Part shown: piece by piece, positions 24,701-33,596 of the stretch
Numbering within the stretch: the stretch's first letter is position 1
Layout of the letters: each line of letters begins with the position of its first letter
NCBI RefSeq assembly: GCF_004193775.1
Contig: NC_041006.1
Span: 28,509,013-28,573,012, forward strand
From: Glycine soja
Taxonomy: Eukaryota > Streptophyta > Magnoliopsida > Fabales > Fabaceae
DNA length: 64,000 bases
Reading direction: 5' to 3'
Notes under the pieces: generated by a model
What the model was told of the DNA's origin: nothing
Database searches by the model: none
What the model saw: the letters and a program-made list of their open reading frames with translations, nothing else
Program-made: the position numbers and the translations under genes

Positions 24701-26741
24701 AATTGTTAATGTTGCAGCTCTGGATCAGTGGGCTGATATTCTAACTAAATCCCTGTCTCATCAAGATTTGAGGCTCTAAGAGGCAAACTCAATGTGAAGA
24801 GTGTTTCCAATGAAAGCTCTCCCTCTTGAGTTTGAGAGGGGGTATCAGTATATGCCAATGTATAATTGTGAAAACAGTTTTCTATTTTGTCTGTAAGGGC
24901 CGTTAGCCTTTGTTAACAGCACCCATTCTGTAATGAATAACTACTGTAAGGGCTGTTAGCTTTTGCTAACAGCACCCATTTCGTGTTAGTTAGTAATTCA
25001 GGGAGTACAAGGGCTTTTCTAACTGCACCTCAATAGGATTAGTTAGTTAGCTTTCTGTTATAGTTAGTTCTGTTGTAGAGTTCTATAAATACCTGGATTG
25101 TAACTACCTCTAACTAACTTTTCAGATGAATAGAATCAGCTTTGTTCTCTTCCTTTTTCTTCTCTGTTTTCTCTCTATTTTTTCTCAGTTTATCGAAAAA
25201 GTGTTATTTTGGCTGGTACAGGTTTTTGCGATTCATACTGTTGAGAATCGGTATGGATATTTTGCATTCATTGTAATAAATATAGTTTATAGGTACATAA
25301 TCACTGATTTAGAGGAAACCAAATATCCTTCATTTATTTGTAATAATTGCAATAAGCCTATGTAAACTTATAACCGTGTTGTATTCGGACACATGGTTTC
25401 AGTCTCAATATGCCTCTGTTCTTTCTCTTCAAGACTTCAATACATTCTTTTATATAATAATTTAGTCTGAGAAATATGCAGTAATTTATGAAATTACTGT
25501 ATGTTTGTTTGACGTTTCTTGTTTGGATTGAATATGTGATTTGTTTTGTAGATATGGAGTATGAAGCAGGATACTTATCTTCATGACTTAAGGGAGCATT
25601 CCAAGGTGCACTGAGTTTTGGATGTTTTCTATTTGTGTCTGCATTTAAATTTTTTTAATTCTTTATGCATTCTGCATATTGTTGGGAAAACTAAATAATT
25701 TGTTTTGTAGGAGATATATACCATCAGATGGAGCCCCACTGGTCCTGGTACAAATAACCCTAATCATAAACTGGTGTTGGCTAGGTAAGTTAATTTTATG
25801 GTGAAATTAGGTTCATTATTCACGATTTACATCCATCTTGACAGTTTGATTATGATGATGGGTGTCTGTTAGCTATTTTTTCTTTTTTGTTGGGTACTAT
25901 TTAGAAGTTAGTTTTCATTTTAAAAACTGTGTACTCATCTTCTTGTGCAGTGCTTCATTTGACTCAACTGTAAAGCTATGGGATGTGGAACTTGGGAAAC
26001 TCATCTACAGCTTGGATGGACACAGGTACTGTATTTATAGCTTGAGTGTATTTATTTGATGGTCTTCTTAGCTTTGGGTTTATTCATATGGGAGGGTAGT
26101 ATTCTGTTTCAAAGTTTTAGACAGAGGAGTCTGATCAACATGTAAACTGTAATCCTAACCTTCAATTTTTTGTTTAAAAAATGCTATAGATCTTTATATA
26201 ACTGTTTTATTTGTGTATAAAATCAGGAATGGTGAAAAGAGACACTTATGGCATGTTTGATTCCCATCTCACTGTTTTGTTTTAAAAAATGATTCCACAC
26301 TACTCAACAGACAATTACCCATCCGAAATCTATTAATTGTTTTAAAAACCAATAAACAGAAAAATTGTTAGAATTTTCTCCTTTTGGATTTTCTTCGAGT
26401 GCTCGGACAAATTTTTAGAATACAGAAATGTGCTTAGGGGATGAACACTTTCAAATTAGGAAACACTAAACAAACAAGGCCTTAGTTTTTTTTTTCCTGA
26501 CATGTTTATTTGGTTCTACAGGCATCCTGTATATTCTGTTGCTTTCAGTCCCAATGGCGATTATCTAGTTAGTGGGTCTCTTGACAGATCCATGCACATA
26601 TGGTCATTGAGGGACGGCAAGATTGTCAAAACATACACAGGCAATGGGGGCATTTTTGAGGTCTGCTGGAATAAGGAGGGTGACAAGATTGCTGCATGTT
26701 TTGCTAATAATACAGTTTGCGTTTTGGATTTTAGAATGTAA
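9590..26741 (+). CDS. HOS15: HOS15/TBL1-like LisH-WD40 protein, 14 exons
   Basis: Exons: 9590-9650, 11787-11932, 12060-12591, 13110-13204, 13308-13354, 15051-15201, 15604-15667, 17858-18016, 18128-18249, 18936-19010, 25552-25605, 25711-25784, 25951-26025, 26522-26741. All introns are GT-AG; phases close to 1875 nt (624 aa plus stop). Residues about 5-37 are a LisH dimerisation motif, about 80-240 a charged R/K/E region, and 265-624 an eight-bladed WD40 propeller ending in VCVLDFRM. Length and order match Arabidopsis HOS15 (about 613 aa). The family works with histone deacetylases and as a CUL4 substrate receptor in cold response and gene repression, in the nucleus. Intron 10 carries a copia element, but no exon is damaged, so the gene is probably functional. 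No paralogue can be compared here. Confidence 0.94.
9609..9960 (+). repeat. 190-bp tandem duplication covering the end of exon 1
   Basis: The block from the end of exon 1 (AATTACCT...CAAGAATCAG) through the splice donor and early intron is repeated 190 bp downstream. CAAGAATCAG followed by GTTTC stands at 9641 and again at 9831. The second copy also keeps the CT run, the phrase ATCGATATGTT and TCTGTAAGATGT. It reads [11 protein letters not shown] in the exon frame without a stop and keeps the same donor context, so it is a candidate alternative or decoy exon end. Confidence 0.85.
9679..9719 (+). repeat. (CT)n microsatellite in intron 1
   Basis: A CT run of about 20 units starts some 30 bp after the first splice donor. 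A shorter CT/GT run is found in the duplicated copy at about 9911-9943. Polypyrimidine near a donor is common in plant first introns. Confidence 0.9.
11255..11410 (+). mobile_element. L1-type LINE 3'-end relic
   Basis: The phrase around 11310-11405 reads ATGATTTATGACAAAAC, then CTAGTGGGAAAAGACTTGG, then a GTT-rich tail. One frame gives MIYDKT followed by a leucine-rich tail. This is the pattern of plant LINE reverse-transcriptase 3' ends with TTG tails. Only the last 150 bp or so is recognisable, as expected for a 5'-truncated insertion in intron 1. Confidence 0.45.
12231..12461 (+). repeat. 33-bp coding minisatellite, seven units, in exon 3
   Basis: Seven near-perfect 33-bp units encode an 11-residue [11 protein letters not shown] repeat in the charged linker between LisH and the WD40 propeller. 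Every unit is a multiple of three, so copy-number change would keep the frame. The units differ by one or two substitutions (ER versus EK). The predicted structure is a long, highly charged helix. Arabidopsis HOS15 has a similar but irregular R/K/E tract, so this is probably a local expansion. Confidence 0.95.
13678..14249. mobile_element. hAT-like non-autonomous element in intron 5
   Basis: A perfect 8-bp duplication TCTGGAAT (13670-13677 and 14250-14257) encloses 572 bp that starts CAGGGTTTTAAAT and ends ATTTTAAACAG. The subterminal regions are rich in inverted GCTATAGCGG/CGGTTATC-type phrases. An 8-bp duplication and CAG-type ends are hAT characters. No ORF is present. Confidence 0.85.
16050..16880 (-). 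mobile_element. Decayed copia-like LTR end in intron 7
   Basis: On the minus strand CTAGATGGGAG (polypurine tract-like) is followed at 16361 by TGTTAGAATATTAAC, a typical copia 3' LTR start. Just upstream of the tract on that strand, YFIYNKLRA resembles the last residues of a copia RNase H. The left boundary and a target duplication could not be fixed. The rest of the block to 16880 is repeat-like but unassigned. Confidence 0.4.
18369..18601. mobile_element. MITE in intron 9
   Basis: The left end TATGGGCTAGGTTGTTTAAGC and the complement of the right end TATAGGGTGGGTTTGTTCAA are imperfect inverted repeats. Between them lie paired AAGCAG/CTGCTTTT phrases. The size, AT-richness and lack of an ORF fit a MITE, probably hAT-type. 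The target duplication is uncertain. Confidence 0.55.
19077..20447 (+). repeat. 5' LTR of the intron-10 copia element, split by an insertion
   Basis: It matches the 3' LTR at 24843-25199 over its full native length of about 375 bp, except for the block 19251-20237 and one duplicated 9-mer. A TATA-like TCTATAAATA is at 20331-20340. The LTR ends at the primer-binding site. Confidence 0.9.
19251..20237. mobile_element. Mutator-like element inserted in the copia 5' LTR
   Basis: A perfect 9-bp duplication GAGTACAAG (19242-19250 and 20238-20246) encloses 987 bp. Ends are short imperfect inverted repeats: TAGGATGCACC on the left and the complement TATGAAGCACA on the right, with CCCGTCCCGT/ACGGGGACGG subterminal repeats. 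The interior at about 19705-19990 is GC-rich and coding-like, possibly a captured host fragment of unknown identity. Being inside the LTR, it is younger than the copia insertion. Confidence 0.85.
20508..21330 (+). pseudogene. Copia gag region, broken
   Basis: The frame from ATG 20508 contains the copia gag phrase [17 protein letters not shown] and ends at a stop at 20918. The gag sequence continues after it in another frame ([14 protein letters not shown]) and meets another stop near 21046. A zinc knuckle [14 protein letters not shown] near 21270 has lost its last cysteine (G in its place). The region normally encodes the particle protein. Confidence 0.8.
21482..22546 (+). pseudogene. Copia protease and integrase region, broken
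   Basis: [14 protein letters not shown] is the aspartic protease active site. Downstream [10 protein letters not shown] and [10 protein letters not shown] form the HHCC integrase zinc motif, and [12 protein letters not shown] contains the integrase glutamate. Stops at 22322 and 22544 break the frame, and the segment 22547-22776 has further stops. The enzyme pair normally matures and integrates the element. Confidence 0.85.
23169..24779 (+). pseudogene. Copia reverse transcriptase and RNase H, open frame
   Basis: A 536-codon frame runs from the region before RT to the natural end of the polyprotein. It contains [38 protein letters not shown] and the catalytic YVDDIILTG, then RNase H with FCDADCASD and [11 protein letters not shown]. 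This domain pair looks catalytically complete, but the upstream pol frame is broken, so it is part of a dead element. Confidence 0.9.
24843..25199 (+). repeat. 3' LTR of the intron-10 copia element
   Basis: 357 bp matching the 5' LTR with a few percent difference. It holds a TATA-like TTCTATAAATA at about 25080-25090 in the sense direction of the host gene, 460 bp upstream of HOS15 exon 11. It ends CGAAAA before the AGTGT duplication. Confidence 0.9.
26250..26480. mobile_element. MITE in the last intron of the HOS15-like gene
   Basis: Ends GGCATGTTTGATT and the complement of AAACAAACAAGGCC are inverted repeats of hAT-MITE type. The flanks share CTTA, too short to be decisive. About 230 bp, no ORF. 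Confidence 0.5.
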
Positions 26742-27664
26742 TATCTGTGAAGCGCCAATTTCTCCTCACCAGTACATTAAATTCTTTCTTTCCCCCCCTT
26801 GAGATGAGATCGGTGGAAATGTATTTTGGGTGGGTGGATAGGTTACCCATTTTAACCATAGTTGTAGTGGACCCTGTTGTAATTTGCTAGAACATTATTA
26901 AAAAGTAGTTTGTAGGAGTGCATTCTTAATAAGCAAAAGTGTATAGATTTAGTTGGACAAAATCCTGTACAAGGATCGCTAGACTTTTTGTATCTACTTG
27001 CCTTTCTCTTGCACGATGGCTGCAAATGGCATGCATTTTCGGTCCCTTTGATCCATTAAGGCTTGTTAATGAAAGGGAAAGGGGGGCGGGGGGTTGATAA
27101 ATAATCTCGTGTTCAACAGCTCGATAAAAGGAATGGGTTTAATTTGATTTTCACGCGGTCTTCTAAAACGCTTTAATGTCGGCATAAATTTTAATTTTTG
27201 GGGATGGTGCATTTTTAGACCAGGGGGTGAAAATTCATTGTAATAAGCACGCCGTCTCTAATTACACGCTTTCAGTCGTAGAACTAATAAATAATCACTA
27301 TAACCGTCAGAAAGGAGTAGATAATATTAGCTGAGGTTTTGATTGGGCAATGAGATGTGAAAGATTGAACATCGGGAAACATGTCACACGGTACACACTA
27401 ATCAGATACACTATTGTTTGTTAGATTAGATGAAAGTTCTGACAATTGAGTGGTGAATAGTAATGATTGGCTGGGATTTAAGCAACAGATGTAAGTATAA
27501 AATTATAAATGACATATTATGATATTAATATAATCTTCGATCTTAAATTTTCTTATGAATTTTAATACGTTAGCTGCGGTTACATACAAAGCTGCTGTCA
27601 ACAATGCCAGCGAATCTGGTGCTTCTCTTTTTAGAAGAAAGGAATTTTATGGACAAAAAATGAG
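26742..27664. other. Convergent 3' region between the HOS15-like gene and the PPR pseudogene
   Basis: The 3' UTR of the plus-strand gene should occupy the first part; AATAA-type signals occur around 26930 but the cleavage site cannot be fixed. A G-rich run stands at about 27079-27094. The remainder has no gene or clear element. Confidence 0.5.
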
Positions 27665-28269
27665 TTATGTTCGCCAGTAATCCCCACATGAACCGTTCTC
27701 AAAGTGGTGAAACCGGTTCCGGTCTCATAATTATTTTCCGGCCAGAGATCTTAGACATCATCTTCATCACGGCATGACAATCTAAACACACTCGAAGGTT
27801 CTTTACAATCTTGATTGCAGCTCCTGGACTGGTACTGATAAGTCCAAACGCTAAGGCAAGTTTCTCACTATGAACTTCCAACGATTGCTCTTTTTCTCGT
27901 TCCCCTATGTCATGTAACACCACATCTGTTTTCGGTGTATAACCGCGTGCCTTGAGCCAGGCATTCATCTTCTTCAGCATCGAATATATATCCTTGCTCC
28001 TCGGGTGTCTTAAATCACCAGCAAGAAACTCATGCACTCTGTTGTTAACTTCAATTGAACTACAACCAGGTTCCTTCTCAACCCCACTCCCTTTCATCAT
28101 TGATCTCACCTTAGCCACACCAACCCAGTTTCCAGCAGCAGCATACATGTTAGAAAGAAGGACATAAGTCCCTGAACTAGCCAAACCATTGCTCACAAGA
28201 AACTCTGCAATCTCCTCTCCAAAAGAAACATTGCTATGGATTCTACAAGCCCAAAGTAAAGTCCCCCAC
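27665..28269 (-). pseudogene. PPR pseudogene, E/E+ and DYW piece
   Basis: The phase resumes as GTLLWACRIHSN, followed by the E domain (YVLLSNMYAAAGNW, KEPGCSSIEV) and the DYW deaminase core with HSEKLALAFG (HxE zinc/catalytic motif) and CLDCH (CxxC). After RKIIM the frame is lost by 2 bases, although the terminal FHHFENGSCGDYW is still readable in the next frame, followed by R-T and a stop at 27665. Deaminase-type metal ligands are retained. Confidence 0.92.
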
Positions 28270-28983
28270 TGATGCAATCCAAGCCATGGACACTTGGCTC
28301 ATATCGTTTTGGATGAAAATTCAAGAACCACCATTGTTGACCTTCCAAGAACTCAGGAACAGAAAAACAAAAAATATGGATAAGATGAAGAAGATGAACA
28401 ACACGACGACACAATCCATGGAGAATCGATAAGTCGAAAGAGGATTTGCCATAAAGGAATATCTTCCTTGATAAGAATCAATTTGATTTTCAAAAAAAAA
28501 ATCAAAGAAGAGGCTAAACTCTCTCTAAGCACAAGCTTAATTTTAATTATATCAAAAGTTTCTACAATTAAGAGTTTCTGAGTATTTATAGAACTAGACT
28601 TAAGAAGATAACTAAGCCTCTAGTAAGACTTATTTACATTAAGCTCAAGCTCATTACCCAAATAAACAAAAAATAGGAATTTTCGTAAATTCACGTTGAA
28701 GGTGTGCGCTAAGAGCCCAATTTCTCCTCTGGTTGGAATTGGGCTAAGCCAGATAGCTCGCACTAAGCTTGACGGCGCGCGCTAAGCCCAGACGTGTTGT
28801 TCAGTAATCTTAACGTGCTTCAATTCAATTCCTTGTGATTTTCTCCTTCCTTTCCTTTGATGAGTAGTTCATCTTTGATCCTCTTGGCTATCTCTTCTTG
28901 TAGAAGCTTGATCTAGACCTTGTCATTGGTCTTTTCAATGAAGTGTTTCTAGGTCCTTATGCTCTTTGGATAACCCTCTATCA
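28270..28983 (-). repeat. Gypsy-1 3' LTR (left side)
   Basis: 714 bp starting TGATGCAATCCAAGCC and ending CTCTATCA, aligned with 32861-33596 apart from small indels. It contains GCGCGCTAAGCCCA-type phrases that are repeated three to four times with variation. Confidence 0.9.
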
Positions 28984-30471
28984 TCCTCTCCTTCTTGAAA
29001 AGAATCCGTCCTCGGATGTGCATCCAAAACACCTACATCACAAGAAGAAAGATCAGCGACATTGAAAGTAGAACCCACCCCATACTCACTTGGCAAGTCA
29101 ATCTTGTAGGCATTGTCATTAATCCTCTCAAGGACCTTGAAAGGTCCATCACCCCTAGGTTGGAGTTTAGATTTCCTTTGTGAAGGAAACCTTTCCTTCC
29201 TTAGATGTACCCAAACCCAATCTTCGGGTCCAAATACCATGGACTTTCTCCTTTTGTTTGCTTGACGTGCATATTGCTCCATCTTCTTCTCAATTTGATT
29301 TCTCACCCTTTCATGAAGATCCTTAAAAAAAGTGGCTCTAGAAAGCCCATCCATGCTCAAAATAGAAGAATCATTAGGTAAAGGAATTAAATCAAGAGGA
29401 GATAAAAGATTAAAACCATAAACAACCTCAAAAGGAGAAAAAGAAGTGGTAGAGTAGGTTACCCTATTATAAGTAAATTAAACATGAGGTAACCACTCTT
29501 CCCAAGTTTTCAAATTACCTTTGATGAAACACCTTAGGAGTTGTGAGTGTTCGATTCACTACCTCGACTTGCCCATTGGTTTAAGGATGGCAAGTGGTGG
29601 AGAAAAGAAGCTTGGTTCTAAATTTTCTCCATAATGTTTTCCAAAAATGACTCAACAACTTGGAATTCCCATCCGATACAATGCTCTTAGGCAATCCATG
29701 AAGACGCACTACCTCTTTGAAGAAAAGATCCACCACATGACAAGCATCCTCCACCTTGTGACATGGAATGAAGTGTGTCATCTTGGAAAACCTATCAACA
29801 ATCACAAAAATTGAATCCTTGCCTCTGTTGGACCTTGGAAGACCAAGCACAAAATCCATGGAAATGTTGGTCCAAGGGGAGGTAGGAATTGGCAATGGAG
29901 TATACAAACCATGATGCATGATTTTGGACTTTGCCTTATCACACACAATGCAATTAGACCAAAACTTGATAACATGATGTTTCATTTTAGGCCAAAAGAA
30001 ATGTTCATGCAAAATGTTCAAAGTCTTTTCAACTCCAAAATGTCCCATTAACCCCCCTTTATGAGCTTCACAAATCATGAGTTCACGCAAGGAACTTTGA
30101 TGCAAACACAATCTATTATTTTTAAACAAGTATCCTTGATGCCTAAAGAAACCTTGATGAGACCCCTTTTCACACAACTCAAACAATTTAGAGAAGTCAT
30201 GGTCTTGAGAATACAAATCTTTTATGTGATCAAATCCAAACATCTTTGATTCAAGCATGGAGATTAGAGCATATCTCCTTGAAAGTGCATCAGCCACAAC
30301 ATTAGCCTTGCCTTGCTTGTGTTTAATCACATAAGGGAATTGTTCCAAGAACTCTACCCATTTGACATGCCTCTTATTAAGCTTTCCTTGGCTTTTCAAA
30401 TGTTTGAGTGACTCATGGTCACTATGAATCACAAACTCCTTAGGAAGGAGGTAGTGTTGCCAAGTTTGCAA
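28935..30471 (-). pseudogene. Gypsy-1 RNase H end and integrase
   Basis: [11 protein letters not shown] ends RNase H. The integrase zinc motif [13 protein letters not shown] and CIVCDKA is followed by the core with [12 protein letters not shown] and [15 protein letters not shown] break near 29580 separates the C-terminal part (DWVWVHLRKERFP and DGPFKVLERINDNAYKIDLP), which runs into the 3' LTR. Confidence 0.88.
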
Positions 30472-30517
30472 AGCTCTAATAAGTGCATATAGAGTTCCTT
30501 ATCGTAGGTGGAATGGT

Positions 30518-31700
30518 TCAAGATGGCACTCTAAGTTTTTCACTAAAATAAGCAATTGGGTAACCTTCTTGTAACAATACAACACCTATGCCAACATTGG
30601 ATGCATCACATTCAAGTTCAAAAGATTTTGAAAAATTTGGTAAAGCAAGAATAGGTGCATTTGTCAACTTTTCCTTCAATGTATTGAAGGCTTTCTCTTG
30701 CTCACTTTCCCACTTAAATTCCACATTTTTTCTTAGCAATGTCATTCAATGGAGATGTTATGTGTTATGGTGCTAAAATCTTTGACAAATCTCCTATAGA
30801 AACTAGCCAACCCATGAAAACTCCTCACATCACTCACATTTTTGGGTATGTGCCAATCTCTAATAGCTTTAATTTTCTCATCATCCACTTGGACTCCCTT
30901 AGCACTCACAACAAATCCTAGAAACACTACTTGATTAGTGCAAAATGTGCATTTATCCCTATTAGCAAACAACTTTTCATGTCTAAGAACTTCCAAGACA
31001 CTCCTAACATGTTATAAGTGGCCATCCATTGTTAAGCTATAAATTAAGATATCATCAAAGTAATCAACCACAAATTTGCCAATAAAGTGCCTCAAAACAT
31101 GGTTCATGAGTCGCATGAAAATGCTTGTTGCATTGGTTAAGCCAAAAGGCATGACCAACCACTCATAAAGTCCAAACTTAGTTTTGAAAGTGGTTTTCCA
31201 TTCATTAGCTTCTCTCATTCTAATTTGATGGTAACCACTTTTCAAATCTATTTTGGAGAAAACACAAAAACCATGAAGTTCATCCTACATATCATCAAGT
31301 CTAGGGATAGGATGTCTATACCTCACGGTGATGTTGTTGATAGGTCTACAATCCGTGCACATCCTCCACGTGCTATCTTTCTTGGGGACTAGGATGACCG
31401 GCATTGCACATGGGCTCAAGCTTTCTTTCACCCATCCTATTTGCATCAATCCTTCAACTTGCTTTTGGATGTCCTTTGTCTCTTCTGGATTACTCCTATA
31501 GGCAGCCCTATTAGGAAGTAAAGCTCCTGGAACAAGATCTATTTGATGCTCAATTCCTCTTAAAGGAGGTAGGCATGGGGAATGTCTTATGGGAAGACAT
31601 CCTCAAACTCCTTTAAGAGTGTATCAAAACCTCGAGGCAACTCAAGGGCACTAGAAGACAAACACATGTAATTTTGGAATGAGTAAATACATTGGTTGTC
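30518..31700 (-). pseudogene. Gypsy-1 reverse transcriptase and start of RNase H, broken
   Basis: The pieces include CAMPVILVPKKDSTWRM, then a stop, [32 protein letters not shown] and the catalytic box [12 protein letters not shown] (YFDD). They continue with [15 protein letters not shown] and the RNase H start LECDASNVGIGVVL. At least three stops or shifts separate the blocks. Confidence 0.88.
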
Positions 31701-31757
31701 TAGCTAGCGTCACTCGTTTTACCTCCTTAGGTTAGATGAACAATCTCTCTTTTATCA

Positions 31758-32480
31758 CTAATTGCTTTTCACTCTTTTTTTCTCTTTTCTTTTGTTCTTT
31801 CTTGTCACTCTTTTTCCTTTTTTTTTCTTTTTGGCTTTTCTCTCTCGAAGGAATTTTTTCTTCTTTGATTTTTTTCTTTCTCTTTTCAATCTCATTTTTA
31901 TTTGATCCTCACACACCTCACTTGGAGACAAAGGTGAGAGAATTACCTTTTTACCTTTATGCAAGAAAGAATATCGATTGATGACCCCATTGTGGACAAC
32001 ATCTCTATCATATTGCCGAGGTCTCCCAAGCAACACATGTCCGACTTCCATGGGAACCATATCACAAAGCACTTCATCAACATACTTTCCAATGGAGAAT
32101 GTAAGTAACACTTGCTTATTCACAACCAACTCACCATTGTCACTCAACCATTGCAACTTATAAGGCTTAGGGTGAGGGGTGGTTTTTAAACCAAGCTTCT
32201 CCATTAATCTAGTGCTTGCAACATTGGCACAACTTCCACCATCAATGATTAGAGAACAAACCTTTCCATTCACCAAAACATCTAGAATGAAAAAGATTTT
32301 CCCTTTATGTATCATCCTCTTTGTACAAGCTTCCCATGAGTCTCCTTACCATCAAAAGATCTCCTTCTTCCGGTGGAAGAAAACCATCATCCTCTGCTTC
32401 ACTAGAGGAATTATGAAAACTCTTAGATGACTCACTATCCACCTCTCCATTCTCCAACACAATCATCATCCTTTTCCTTT
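31758..32480 (-). pseudogene. Gypsy-1 gag remnant and protease
   Basis: On the minus strand an acidic gag-tail phrase (SEAEDDGFLPPEEGD) is followed by a stop and then protease with IIDGGSCANVAS, where the usual D-[ST]-G has become D-G-G, as is normal in this gypsy group. HVLLGRPRQYDRD marks the protease end. A lysine-rich tail follows. Confidence 0.8.
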
Positions 32481-32860
32481 TGCACTTTGGCCCCTCATAT
32501 TTTTCTCTTTTAGGACTAGAAACTTTTTATATTTGCAAAAACGCCCCAACACTCTCCAACAAATTTTTTTTGGATCAAACTCACAATTTTTCCAGCAGTG
32601 CTATGAATGTCATGAAGAACATGAAGAACATAAAGAACAACCCAAACTCAGATTATGACCAAATCAACTCCAAATTCAACAAAAAGATAGGGGAATCGAA
32701 GGCACATGCAAAATTAACTCAAAAACACACAAGCAAACAATAATCAAATGAGAATCAGTTTCTCATTTTTCCGGAAAACTCAAAAATGAAAATATAGAAC
32801 TGCACCTAATTGATTGATATAATTTTGAAATGCCCTCCGGATTCAAGCTCCGATACCATG

Positions 32861-33596
32861 TGATGCAATCCAAGCCATGAACACTTGGTTCAGATCATTC
32901 CGGATGCAAATTCAAGAACCACTATTGTTGACCTTCCAAGAACTCAAGGACAGAAAAACATAAAATACAAATAAGATGAAGGAAATGAATAGAATGATGC
33001 CACAATCCAAGAAGAATCAATAAGCCGAAAGAGGATTTTCCATAAAGGAATAACTTCCTTGATAAAAATCAATTTGGTTTTCAGTCAAAAACCAAAGAAG
33101 AGGCTAAGTTCTCTCTAAGCACAAGCTTAATTTCAATTATATCAAAAGTTTCTACAATTAAGAGTTTATGAGTATTTATAGAACTAGACTTAAGAAGATA
33201 ACTAAGTCTCTAATAAGGCTTATTTACATCAAGCTCAAGCCCATTACACAAATAAACAAAAACTATGAATTTTCATAAATTCACGCTGAAGGTGTGCGCT
33301 AAGCCAGATAGCTTGTGCTAAGCCCAATTTCTCCTCGGGTTGAAATTGGGCTAAGCCAAACAGCTCGCGCTAAGCTTGACAACGCGCACTAATCCCATAC
33401 GTGTTGTTCAACAATCTTCAACATGCTCCAATTCAGCTCCTTGTGATTTTCTCCTTCCTTTCCTTTGACGAGTAGTCCATCCTTGATCCTCTTAGCCATC
33501 TCTTCTTGTAGAAGCTTGGAATTAGACCTTGTCATTGGCCCCTTCAACTCATGAAGTGTTTCTAGGTCCTTATGCTCTTTGGATAGCCGTCTATCA
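32861..33596 (-). repeat. Gypsy-1 5' LTR (right side)
   Basis: 736 bp with the same ends as its partner. Differences between the two LTRs are scattered, indicating that some time has passed since insertion; an exact percentage needs an alignment. Confidence 0.9.

Larger units (their letters stand above)
19077..25199 (+). mobile_element. Ty1-copia LTR retrotransposon in intron 10 of the HOS15-like gene
   Basis: A 5-bp duplication AGTGT (19072-19076 and 25200-25204) flanks LTRs at 19077-20447 (with a 996-bp insertion) and 24843-25199. A primer-binding site TGGTATCTAGGGCC (20448-20461) follows the 5' LTR, and a purine tract GAGAGGGGG precedes the 3' LTR. The order gag, protease, integrase, reverse transcriptase, RNase H identifies Ty1-copia. 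LTR ends read TATCAG and CGAAAA, not the usual TG and CA. Several stops and frameshifts make it non-autonomous. It lies in the sense direction of the host gene. Confidence 0.93.
28270..33596 (-). mobile_element. Ty3-gypsy retrotransposon inserted in the PPR coding region
   Basis: The CCCAC duplication (28265-28269 and 33597-33601) flanks an element with TG...CA ends. LTRs are 28270-28983 and 32861-33596. On the minus strand the primer site starts TGGTATCGGAGC next to the 32861-33596 LTR, and a purine tract AAGAAGGAGAGGA abuts the other. The internal region of 3.9 kb holds protease, RT, RNase H and integrase in gypsy order. Only about 550 bp lies between protease and primer site, so gag is mostly deleted. 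Frames are broken throughout. Confidence 0.93.

Noticed and set aside
9590..26741. Idea that the HOS15-like gene is a pseudogene because of the intronic copia
   Set aside because: All 14 exons join in phase with GT-AG junctions and the full LisH-WD40 protein is encoded.
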